Source of the DNA: Mycobacterium kubicae
Lineage (GTDB): Bacteria; Actinomycetota; Actinomycetes; Mycobacteriales; Mycobacteriaceae
Reading direction: 5' to 3'
Length of the DNA: 64,000 nucleotides
NCBI RefSeq assembly: GCF_015689175.1
Contig: NZ_CP065047.1
Span: forward strand, 4,650,001 to 4,714,000
Position 1 is the stretch's first letter. The number at the start of each line of letters is the position of its first letter. Both the position numbers and the translations under genes were made by a program. The notes under the pieces are model-generated. The model was not told where the DNA came from, made no database searches, and saw only the letters and a program-made list of their open reading frames with translations. Below, in pieces: positions 18,879 to 26,229 of this stretch.

Positions 18879-19178
18879 CTATTGCAGCGGCGTCGCGTTG
18901 CGCGCTTCGGCCGCGGCGTACTGAGCCGCGCCGCCCGTCATGGCCTGGACGAACTGCTGATGGAACGATGCAGCCTGGGCGCTGAGCTCCTGATAGGCCT
19001 GCGCGTGCGCGCCGAACAGTGCCGCAATGACGGCCGAGACCTCGTCGCCGCCGGGAGCTACTACCGCGCTGGTGGGGAAGGCGGCCGAGGAGTTGGCCGC
19101 GCTGAGGCTCGAACCAATGCTCGCCAGATCGTTGGCCGCGGCAGCCACGTGGTCAGGGACTGCGTTCATCCACGACAT
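18879..19178 (-). CDS. Stand-alone PE-family protein
   Basis: 99 residues from ATG 19178 (MSWMNAVPDHVAAAANDLAS). The whole protein is one PE domain: two amphipathic helices, the AANSSAAFPTSAVVAPGGDEVSA turn, IAALFGAHAQAYQELSAQAA, and a C-terminal QYAAAEARNATPLQ that contains the YxxxE secretion motif for ESX type VII export. PE proteins usually act as heterodimers with PPE proteins, but no PPE gene is in this window. It is flanked by fpg and cobF on the same strand and is probably an independent insertion. Likely exported to the cell surface. Confidence 0.88.
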   Translation of the reverse strand: MSWMNAVPDHVAAAANDLASIGSSLSAANSSAAFPTSAVVAPGGDEVSAVIAALFGAHAQAYQELSAQAASFHQQFVQAMTGGAAQYAAAEARNATPLQ

Positions 19179-19322
19179 TGGGAACCTTCCGACAGTGCGA
19201 TAGGCCCCCACTACCGCCAGTTGCAATAGGCACTGTTGTACCGAAATGAATACTAGCCCGTAGCGGACGATGGTTCATGCACTTGTTCTGCACAGGTCCG
19301 TCTTTACAGACCGCCGACACTC

Positions 19323-20066
19323 TCAACCAGGCAGGCGCAGGAGATAGGTATCCATAATCCAGCCGTGCCGGTCGCGCGCCTCAGCGCGCAGCGCGGCTAT
19401 GCGGGCGCCCACCTCACCGACCGTGCCGGACACCAGCAGTTCGTCCTCGGTACCCAGATAGGCGCCCCACCAGATCAGCGTGTCGGGCGGGCACGTCTGA
19501 AACGAGCAGTCGGCATCGAGCATCACCACCGCCGAACCCGAGAGGCCCTGGGCCCGCAATTGTCTGCCGGTGGTGATCAGCACCGGTTCGCCCACGTCGT
19601 TGAGCGGAATGCGATGCCGCGCCGTCAGTGCCTGCACCGCGGTGATCCCCGGAATGACGTCGTAGCTGAACTCCACCTCGGCGGCCACCGCCGCCAAGAT
19701 GCGCAGCGTGCTGTCATACAGCGACGGGTCACCCCAGGCCAGAAAGGCACCCACTCCTTCTTCGCCGAGCTCGGAGGAAATGGCCGCCGCCCACACCCGG
19801 GCCCGCGCCGCATGCCAGTCGGACACCGCTTGCCGGTATTCGCCGTCGGTGGACCGCTGCGGATCGGGTAACTCGACGAACCGGTACCCCGGCTCCCGGA
19901 TGAACCGCGCGCAGATGTGCTGGCGCAGCGCTACCAGGTCGCTTTTAGCCGCACCCTTGTCCATCGCGAAGAACACCTGGGTGTCGTTGAGCGCCTCGAT
20001 CGCCTGGACTGTCACGTAGTCGGGGTCGCCAGCGCCGATGCCGATGACGTGGATGTGCCGGCCCAT
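19323..20066 (-). CDS. cobF: Precorrin-6A synthase (deacetylating)
   Basis: 247 residues from ATG 20066 (MGRHIHVIGIGAGDPDYVTV). CobF methylates precorrin-5 at C1 with loss of acetate in aerobic cobalamin synthesis. SAM-dependent tetrapyrrole methylase features: the IGIGAGDPDYVT glycine loop at the N terminus, FLAWGDPSLYDSTLRIL at about residue 110, VIPGITAVQALTARHRIPLND at about 140 and a C-terminal DTLIWWGAYLGTEDELLVSG. cobF is known to be missing from the M. tuberculosis complex but present in M. canettii and many other mycobacteria; here it is intact, away from other cob genes. Confidence 0.93.
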   Translation of the reverse strand: MGRHIHVIGIGAGDPDYVTVQAIEALNDTQVFFAMDKGAAKSDLVALRQHICARFIREPGYRFVELPDPQRSTDGEYRQAVSDWHAARARVWAAAISSELGEEGVGAFLAWGDPSLYDSTLRILAAVAAEVEFSYDVIPGITAVQALTARHRIPLNDVGEPVLITTGRQLRAQGLSGSAVVMLDADCSFQTCPPDTLIWWGAYLGTEDELLVSGTVGEVGARIAALRAEARDRHGWIMDTYLLRLPG

Positions 20067-20175
20067 GCGGCCCAACCTAATTGAGATCGCAAAAGCTCTA
20101 TGCGGAACCGCGGGTACTGGATACCATGAGTCTTACCCTCGTGTGATCTCCCTAACTGCTGAAGGGACACCAGCG

Positions 20176-21081
20176 ATGACCACTGCGGTGCGACCAAGCG
20201 GGCCCAGTCGTGAAGAGTTCTCCGATCGCCTGCTCAAGGGCTCGCTCAAGAAGTCCTATGCGCCCGTGGTCGACATCGACTGGGACGCTCCCCTGGATCC
20301 CGACAAGTTCTTCCTGCCGCCCCGGCTGGTGTCCTTGTATGGCACGCCGATGTGGGACGAGATGACTCGTGAGCAGCAGATCGAACTGTCCCGCCAGGAG
20401 TTGGTCAACACGCTGTCGGCCGGCATCTGGTTCGAGAACATGCTCAACCAGGCGCTGTTGCGGACCATCCTGCACGAGGACCCGACCAGCCGCTCAACGC
20501 ATTACAAGCTGACCGAGCTCGGCGACGAGACGCGGCACATGGTCATGTTCGGCAAGGCCATCGAGCGCATCGGCGCCAAGCCGGTCCGCCCCAAGCGATT
20601 CCACCGGATGATCATCAATGCGCTCCCGCTGGCGTTTCAGCGCGGCTCGATGCTGTGGGTGGCCGCCCTGATCGGCGAAGAGATCTTCGACTCCCTGCAA
20701 CGGCAGATGATGGACGATCCTGAGCTGCAGCCAATGATCCAGCGGCTGATGCGGATTCACGTCACGGAGGAAGCCCGCCACATCCAGTTCGCCCGCGACG
20801 GTGCCCGCAAACGGGTGGCCGAGATGCCGCGGGTCAATCGGTGGTTCATGGCCAACATCAACGGGCTGGGCGGCTACTTCTTCAACTATCTGTTCAGCAA
20901 CCCGATCCCCTATGCCCGCGCCGGTCTGGATCCCAAGCGGGCACGGCACATCGCCCGCACCAGCGCGCACCGACGCGACGTGCAGGTGGCCGGCTTCGCC
21001 CCGCTGGCGGCGTTTTTGACGGAGGTGGGATTGCTGGGCCCCATTGCGCGCCGCGGCTGGAAGCGCAGCAGGTTTCTATGA
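20176..21081 (+). CDS. AurF-like diiron N-oxygenase / ferritin-like protein
   Basis: 301 residues from ATG 20176 (MTTAVRPSGPSREEFSDRLL), with GAAGGGA upstream. The AurF family comprises non-haem diiron oxygenases; AurF itself oxidises p-aminobenzoate to p-nitrobenzoate. Likely iron ligands are in DETRHMVMFG (about residues 115-124), GEEIFDSL (about 170) and EEARHIQFARDG (about 197), the expected ExxH pairs. The substrate here is unknown. Its stop overlaps the next gene's ATG (ATGA, 21078-21081), so the two are coupled and probably work together. It is divergent from cobF. Confidence 0.88.
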   Translation: MTTAVRPSGPSREEFSDRLLKGSLKKSYAPVVDIDWDAPLDPDKFFLPPRLVSLYGTPMWDEMTREQQIELSRQELVNTLSAGIWFENMLNQALLRTILHEDPTSRSTHYKLTELGDETRHMVMFGKAIERIGAKPVRPKRFHRMIINALPLAFQRGSMLWVAALIGEEIFDSLQRQMMDDPELQPMIQRLMRIHVTEEARHIQFARDGARKRVAEMPRVNRWFMANINGLGGYFFNYLFSNPIPYARAGLDPKRARHIARTSAHRRDVQVAGFAPLAAFLTEVGLLGPIARRGWKRSRFL

Positions 21082-22268
21082 CGCCACCGCGCGGCCCGGC
21101 ACAGTCGCGCATCGTCGTCCTCGGCGCTGCCCTGGATGCCGGTGAGGCGCTGCGGACAGCCGGCATCACCGAGTTCGACGTCCTCGGCAAGGACGTCGCC
21201 AGTTCGGTTTTCGCCGACGACACCGACACCTGGACCCTCACCACAGCCGACGGAGAAACGGTCGAGGCGCGTGTCGTCATCGCCGCGGCGCCGCTGGTTC
21301 CGTGGACGCCGAATATCCCTGGCCGCAATACTTTTGCGGGCCAGACATGCCACGCCGCGTCCTGGAACCCCGACTTCGATCCAGCCGGCAAGCACGTCGC
21401 CGTGATCGGCACCGATTCGGCCGCCGGCCACCGCCTTGGCTCGCTGAGCCGGTCGGCCGCGTCGGTCACCGTGTTCGCGCACCCGCCGCGCCGATTCGTC
21501 GCCGATATGCCGTCCTGGTCCACCCGCGTCAAGCACCGAATCCTCAGGCGCACCGCGGCGGCCGTACCCCCCGGCGAACAGTCGTTGGTGGGGACGGCGA
21601 TCGAGGCGCTCACCCCCTCAGGCATCCGCACCCGCGACGGCGTCGAGCACCGCGCCGACGCCATCATCTATGGCACCGGGTATCGCGTGGGCGCCCAGAC
21701 CGCCCTGGTCGGCGCCCGCGGATTGAGCATCCACCAGGCGTGGCACGACGGGATGGAGCCGTTCTTCGGCGTGGCGGTGCACGGCTTCCCCAACTACTTC
21801 TTCGTCACCGGTCCCGACTCCGAGGCGCAGACCCGCTACGTCGTCGAGTGCTTAAAGCTCATGGCGCGCACAACCAGCAGCCGCATCGAAGTGCGCCGCA
21901 GCAGCGAACAGGTGTTCAACGAGCGGGCTCAACTCCGGCCCGCCCAGCCCCCAGCGCTCGCGTCCGCGTTCGACCTGTCGTCCAGCGCCCCTGAGTTCGA
22001 CGACACCTACGAGGGCGCCGCCACCCTCGAATTGGCGGGGGCCCGGCTGCCGGTGAACGTGCGCCTGACTGGCCGCCTGGAGCCGATCGACGGCAATTAC
22101 CACTGGCAGGGCACGGTTTTCGACCGGTTGCCGGCCGAGTCGCTCAAACAAACACGCGCGGCCACGCTGTCGATCGGCACGCACAGTGCGCCGGCTCGCA
22201 TCGTGGAAGAAACGCCGTGGGGCACCCATTCGGTCGCCGGAGTCGGAGCGCCGCCGTACGCCCGCTGA
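21078..22268 (+). CDS. Degenerate flavin-monooxygenase-like protein with DUF4873 domain (Rv0943c-like)
   Basis: 396 residues. The order resembles Baeyer-Villiger-type monooxygenases, but the N-terminal FAD loop is RIVVLGAALDAGEAL with no GxGxxG, and about 60 residues of the normal FAD domain are missing before TADGETVEARVVIAAAPLVPWTPNIPG. The NADPH-loop region is VAVIGTDSAAGHRL, also atypical, while AIIYGTGYRVG and the FPNYFFVTGPDSEAQTRYV segment are conserved. The last 90 residues (EFDDTYEGAATLELAGARLPVNVRL to THSVAGVGAPPYAR) look like DUF4873, a domain found fused to such monooxygenases. Catalytic competence is doubtful. Coupled to the diiron protein upstream. Confidence 0.78.
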   Translation: MTPPRGPAQSRIVVLGAALDAGEALRTAGITEFDVLGKDVASSVFADDTDTWTLTTADGETVEARVVIAAAPLVPWTPNIPGRNTFAGQTCHAASWNPDFDPAGKHVAVIGTDSAAGHRLGSLSRSAASVTVFAHPPRRFVADMPSWSTRVKHRILRRTAAAVPPGEQSLVGTAIEALTPSGIRTRDGVEHRADAIIYGTGYRVGAQTALVGARGLSIHQAWHDGMEPFFGVAVHGFPNYFFVTGPDSEAQTRYVVECLKLMARTTSSRIEVRRSSEQVFNERAQLRPAQPPALASAFDLSSSAPEFDDTYEGAATLELAGARLPVNVRLTGRLEPIDGNYHWQGTVFDRLPAESLKQTRAATLSIGTHSAPARIVEETPWGTHSVAGVGAPPYAR

Positions 22269-22321
22269 ACGGCGGCAGCCACTTCGTCCGTTGGCCGACA
22301 GTGCTTGGCGCGTCACGCGAT

Positions 22322-22347
22322 GTTGACCGAGCGCTGGAAGTGGGTAT
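22322..22347 (+). promoter_or_regulatory. Possible SigF-type promoter
   Basis: GTTG (22322-22325), a 16-bp spacer and GGGTAT (22342-22347) approximate the mycobacterial SigF promoter GTTT-N15-17-GGGTAT with one mismatch. It lies about 195 bp upstream of a STAS-domain gene, a class of gene tied to SigF control. Apart from this I see nothing in the 274-bp gap 22269-22542. Confidence 0.35.
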
Positions 22348-22542
22348 CACCCCGAAATGGCTTGCTCGAGGGCAGGCGACAGGAGAGTTGTGTCGTCGCG
22401 CCCCGCGCGTGCGCTCGACTAAACAGGGCAATTCCCCCAAGATGGAAATCTCTGCCGCCGAAGGGGGCGGCATCGGTGAAGCAGTGCCGGCAGGAGTCGA
22501 GGAGCGGGAGATGCAACTTCCGGACGACACGAGGGAACAAAC

Positions 22543-23361
22543 TTGCCGGCTGAACGCACTCCTGCGGCCGCCCGCGCCACGGCGAAGGCGGCGCCGGTGA
22601 GCGCGGTGGCCAAGTCGCAGAGTTCGCTCGCCATCTCCACACGCACCGAGAATTCGGTGGTACTGCTGACGGCCGAGGGTGTGCTGGAACCCAGCAACTC
22701 CGCCGAACTGCGCGACGCCATCATGAAGGCGACGGTCGACCTGCCGTCGGCGGTCATCGTCGACGTCAGCTCGCTTCAGGTTCCCGACCAGACGGCGTGG
22801 CTGGTGTTGCTGGGCGCCCGCTGGCACGTCGACACCCGCCCCGACGTGCCGATCATGTTGGTCAGCAACAACCGCGTGGCGCGCGAGGCGATCACCGGCA
22901 AGGGCGTTGCCCGCTTCATGCCCGTCTACCCGACCGAGAAGGCCGCGGTCAAAGCCGTCGACCGGCTCTCCCGGCGCAAGGTCCGGCACGCCCAGGCCAA
23001 GCTGCCGGCCAATCTCACGAGCCTGCGCGAGTCCCGCCAACTGGTTCGCGAGTGGCTGACCAACTGGTCGAAGCCCGGCCTGATCCCCGTCGCGCTGGTG
23101 GTGGTCAACGTCTTCATCGAAAACGTGCTCGAGCACACCGGCAGTGAGCCGGTGATGCGGGTCGAATGCGACGGGCCCACCGCCACCATCGCGGTCGCCG
23201 ACGCCAGCACCGCCCCCGCCGTGCCCTTGGCATCGCCGCCCAAGGGCATCGACGTCTCGGGTCTGGCGATCGTCGACGCGCTGTCCCGCGCCTGGGGTAG
23301 CACGCCCACCGCGTCGGGCAAGACGGTCTGGGCCGTCATCGGACCGGAGAACCAGCTGTAG
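22543..23361 (+). CDS. STAS-domain regulator with C-terminal histidine-kinase-like ATPase region (Rv0941c-like)
   Basis: 272 residues from TTG 22543, with GAGGGA 7 nt upstream. Residues 25-140 form a STAS (anti-sigma factor antagonist) domain: TENSVVLLTAEGVLEPSNSAELRDAI, PSAVIVDVSSLQVPDQTAWLVL. Residues 165-272 resemble the HATPase_c fold of anti-sigma factors, with an N-box-like VVVNVFIENVLEHT and a C-terminal GLAIVDALSRAWGSTPTASGKTVWAVI. One protein thus combines antagonist and kinase-like halves, which suggests partner-switching control of an alternative sigma factor; which one is not shown. It is 9 bp upstream of the next oxidoreductase gene. Confidence 0.8.
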   Translation: MPAERTPAAARATAKAAPVSAVAKSQSSLAISTRTENSVVLLTAEGVLEPSNSAELRDAIMKATVDLPSAVIVDVSSLQVPDQTAWLVLLGARWHVDTRPDVPIMLVSNNRVAREAITGKGVARFMPVYPTEKAAVKAVDRLSRRKVRHAQAKLPANLTSLRESRQLVREWLTNWSKPGLIPVALVVVNVFIENVLEHTGSEPVMRVECDGPTATIAVADASTAPAVPLASPPKGIDVSGLAIVDALSRAWGSTPTASGKTVWAVIGPENQL

Positions 23362-23370
23362 TCTCAAGCG

Positions 23371-24237
23371 ATGCGGTTCAGCTACGCCGAGGCGATGACC
23401 GACTTTCGCTACTACATCCCGCTGGCCCAAGCGGCCGAGGCGGCCGGCTATCACGGCATGACGATTCCCGACAGCATTGCCTACCCGTTCGAGTCGGATT
23501 CGAAGTATTCGTACACCCCCGACGGCAACCGTGAATTCCTCGACGGCAAGGCGTTCATCGAAACCTTTGTTCTGACAGCCGCTTTGGGCGCGGTGACGAC
23601 GAAGTTGCGGTTCAACTTCTTCGTCCTCAAGTTACCCATCCGGCCGCCGGCCCTGGTGGCCAAGCAAGTGGGGTCGTTGGCCGCGCTGATCGGCAACCGG
23701 GTGGGCTTCGGCGTGGGCACCAGCCCATGGCCGGAGGACTACGAGCTGCTCGGTGTCCCATTCGCCAAGCGCGGCAAGCGGATCGACGAGTGCATCGAGA
23801 TCATCAAAGGTCTGACCACCGGCGACTACTTCGAATTCCACGGGGAGTTCTACGACATCCCCAAGACGAAGATGACGCCGGCTCCCACCGAGCCGATCCC
23901 GGTTCTGATCGGCGGCCATGCCGATGCCGCGCTACGGCGCGCGGCCCGCAATGACGGCTGGATGCACGGCGGCGGGGATCCGCAGGAACTCGACCGGCTC
24001 ATCGCCCGGCTCAAGCAATTTCGCGAAGAAGAAGGCCGGACCGGGCCCTTCGAGATCCATGTCATCTCGGTGGACGGCTTCACCGTCGACGGCGTCAAAC
24101 GTCTGGAAGACAAGGGCGTCACCGATGTCATCGTCGGCTTCCGCATCCCTTACATCATGGGCCAGGACACCGAATCGCTGGAGACCAAGATCCGTAACTT
24201 GGAGATGTTCGCCGAGAACGTGATCGCGAAAGTGTAA
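23371..24237 (+). CDS. LLM-class F420-dependent oxidoreductase (Rv0940c-like)
   Basis: 288 residues. Luciferase-like features: MRFSYAEAMTDFRYYIPLAQAAEAAGYHG at the start, RVGFGVGTSPWPEDYELLGVPFAKRGKRIDE around residues 110-140 and PIPVLIGGHADAALRRAARNDGWMHGG near 185. The GFGVGTSPWPED segment lines the cofactor phosphate site in F420-using members. Substrate unknown. It follows the STAS gene by 9 bp and is probably in its operon. It converges on the broken enoyl-CoA hydratase gene. Confidence 0.87.
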   Translation: MRFSYAEAMTDFRYYIPLAQAAEAAGYHGMTIPDSIAYPFESDSKYSYTPDGNREFLDGKAFIETFVLTAALGAVTTKLRFNFFVLKLPIRPPALVAKQVGSLAALIGNRVGFGVGTSPWPEDYELLGVPFAKRGKRIDECIEIIKGLTTGDYFEFHGEFYDIPKTKMTPAPTEPIPVLIGGHADAALRRAARNDGWMHGGGDPQELDRLIARLKQFREEEGRTGPFEIHVISVDGFTVDGVKRLEDKGVTDVIVGFRIPYIMGQDTESLETKIRNLEMFAENVIAKV

Positions 24238-24297
24238 GCGCCGGGCGGCGGATGTGCGCACGCTCGGAGCCGTGGACGCTCACTGGGTCAACGGCCG

Positions 24298-25115
24298 TCA
24301 CAGTTGATCCCACACCGGCGGGCGCTTTTCCCGATGGGCCTGGGCGGCCTCGGTCGGGTTGTTGGTGAAGCCGGTGAGGATCTGAGTGCGGTTCTCGATC
24401 TCGATCGCATGCCGCAGACTGGGCGCATCCAGAGCCGCGTTGAGGCCAATCTTGGTCTGCCACACGCCAAAGGCGTTGTTATCGGCGATCTCTCGCGCCT
24501 TGGCCCGCGCGGCCGCGATCAGGTCATCGGGTGCGACGACTTCGTGCACCAGCTTGATCCGGTACGCCTCGGCGGCGTCGATGATGCGACCGGTCAGCAT
24601 CAGCTCCCGCGCCACACCGGCGCCGACGATCTTGGGCAGCAGATAACTGGTGCCCATATCCATCGATGAGTAGCCGGCCTTGATGAACACCGAGCCGAAC
24701 CTGGCGTTGTCCGAACCGATCCGGATGTCGCAGTGCAAAGCGAACGCCAGCCCGCCGCCGACGGCGACGCCGTTGACCGCCGCGATCACCGGGATGGGCA
24801 GTTCGTACATCCGGACGTACAGATCGGCCAGTCGCACCTGGGCGTCGTAATTGGTTTTGAACGCGGGCTGTGCGGCTTGGTGTCGACCCACGCCTCGCCG
24901 GTACCGCTGAGGTCCGCGCCGGCGCAGAAGCCGCGCCCGGCTCCGGTGAGGATCGCGGCGCGATACACCCCCGCACTCAGCGCGTCCAAGGCGGCGTCCA
25001 TCCCGCGGATCAACGATCCGTCGATGGCGTTCAACACCCGGGGCCGGTTGAGGGTGACCAAGGCGATGTCGTCGTCGAGAGCTTCCAGTTGCACTGCGTT
25101 GTCTTGGGAGGCCAT
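24298..25115 (-). pseudogene. Enoyl-CoA hydratase/isomerase, frameshifted
   Basis: The gene starts at ATG 25115 (MASQDNAVQLEALDDDIALV) and in that frame includes the crotonase oxyanion motif AAILTGAGRGFCAGADLSG, but from about 24862-24890 the homologous sequence continues in another frame (PAFKTNYDAQVRLADLY, AAVNGVAVGGGLAFALHCDI, to the stop at 24298). The total span is 818 nt; adding one base gives 819 nt and a 272-residue protein of normal crotonase length. A single-base deletion on the minus strand near the CAGCCCGCG stretch is the simplest reading. It is either a recent inactivation or a sequencing error. The intact enzyme would hydrate trans-2-enoyl-CoA in fatty-acid oxidation. Confidence 0.85.
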
Positions 25116-25169
25116 ACCGCACCGTAAGTGACTCAGCAGATTTCCAGGGACCCGGCCTACCGTGGACGC

Positions 25170-26087
25170 ATGGCACGCAGTGCAGACGACAGCTGGGACC
25201 TGGCGACCAGCGTGGGAGCCACCGCCACCATGGTCGCCGCCGCCCGGGCCGCCGCAACCCGGCGGCCGCACCCGGTGATCACCGATGAGTTCGCCGAGCC
25301 ACTGGTGCGTGCGGTGGGCCTGGACGTGTTCACCCGCGCGGCCGCCGGTGAAGTGGATCTCGACGAGATCGGCAACGAGGTCGGGTTTCCGCGGATCGTC
25401 GACACCTTCGCCGCCCGCGCACTGTTCTTCGACCGCTACTTCGCCGAGGCCGGTGCCGCGGGCGTGCGTCAGGTGGTGATCGTGGCTTCCGGGCTCGATG
25501 CCCGCCCCTACCGGCTGCCCTGGCCGGCGGGCACGGTCGTCTACGAAATCGACCAGCCCGAGGTGATCGCATTCAAGGCGGCGACGGTCGCCGAGCTCGG
25601 TGCCGTCGCCCCCACGCAGCATCGCACCGTGGGTATCGACCTGCGCGAGGATTGGCCCGCCGCGCTGCGGGCGGCCGGCTTCGACGCCACCCAGCCGACC
25701 GCGTGGCTGGCTGAAGGGGTACTCATCGGCTTCCTGCCGCCGGCGGCCGAAGTTCGGCTGTTGGACAACGTCGTTGAGCTCAGTGCCGCCGGCAGCCGGT
25801 TCGCCGCCGACTACGGAACGCTCAACGACAACTCCCCCGAGTCGCAAGAACTGTCGCGGCGGATGACCCGCGGCTGGCAGGCTCAGGGACTCGACATGGA
25901 CATCGCCGGCTTGACCTACCCCGGCGAGCACACCGATGTCGCCGCGCGCCTGGCCGCACACGGTTGGCAGGCTTCGACGTTTGAGCACGCCGAGCTGATC
26001 ACCACTGCCGGACTACCCGAAGTGGTCGGCGCCGACCAGCAGGGCCCGGCCCCCCGGCTGAAGTTCGTCAAAGCCGTTCGAGCCTAG
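25170..26087 (+). CDS. Class I SAM-dependent methyltransferase (TIGR00027 / leucine carboxyl methyltransferase-like)
   Basis: 305 residues from ATG 25170 ([20 protein letters not shown]), the typical start of this mycobacterial family; GTG 25128 is possible but adds 14 non-conserved residues. Motifs: [51 protein letters not shown] (SAM loop), [15 protein letters not shown] and [17 protein letters not shown]. The family is greatly expanded in mycobacteria, is thought to O-methylate lipids or polyketides, and is mostly uncharacterised. It is divergent from the hydratase gene with 54 bp between starts. Confidence 0.9.
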   Translation: MARSADDSWDLATSVGATATMVAAARAAATRRPHPVITDEFAEPLVRAVGLDVFTRAAAGEVDLDEIGNEVGFPRIVDTFAARALFFDRYFAEAGAAGVRQVVIVASGLDARPYRLPWPAGTVVYEIDQPEVIAFKAATVAELGAVAPTQHRTVGIDLREDWPAALRAAGFDATQPTAWLAEGVLIGFLPPAAEVRLLDNVVELSAAGSRFAADYGTLNDNSPESQELSRRMTRGWQAQGLDMDIAGLTYPGEHTDVAARLAAHGWQASTFEHAELITTAGLPEVVGADQQGPAPRLKFVKAVRA

Positions 26088-26130
26088 ATCACAACCGTCA
26101 CAGCGGTCCCTGACCCGGGCTGTGTTCGAG

Positions 26131-26177
26131 GTGCCCGCCTCACAGCGACAACCGCGTTGTCGCTCGGAGCCGGGCAC
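26131..26177. terminator. Two-tier hairpin between convergent genes
   Basis: Outer arms GTGCCCG (26131-26137) and CGGGCAC (26171-26177) enclose a perfect inner hairpin, AGCGACAAC (26044+100 to 26152) and GTTGTCGCT (26156-26164) with a CGC loop. In absolute terms the inner left arm is 26144-26152. It sits between the methyltransferase stop and the stop of the convergent bifunctional enzyme gene, so it likely terminates both transcripts. Confidence 0.7.
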
Positions 26178-26229
26178 AAAGAGCACCACCGGCAGCGGCG
26201 ACCCGTGGGGCCGATGTGACGAAAGGCGT

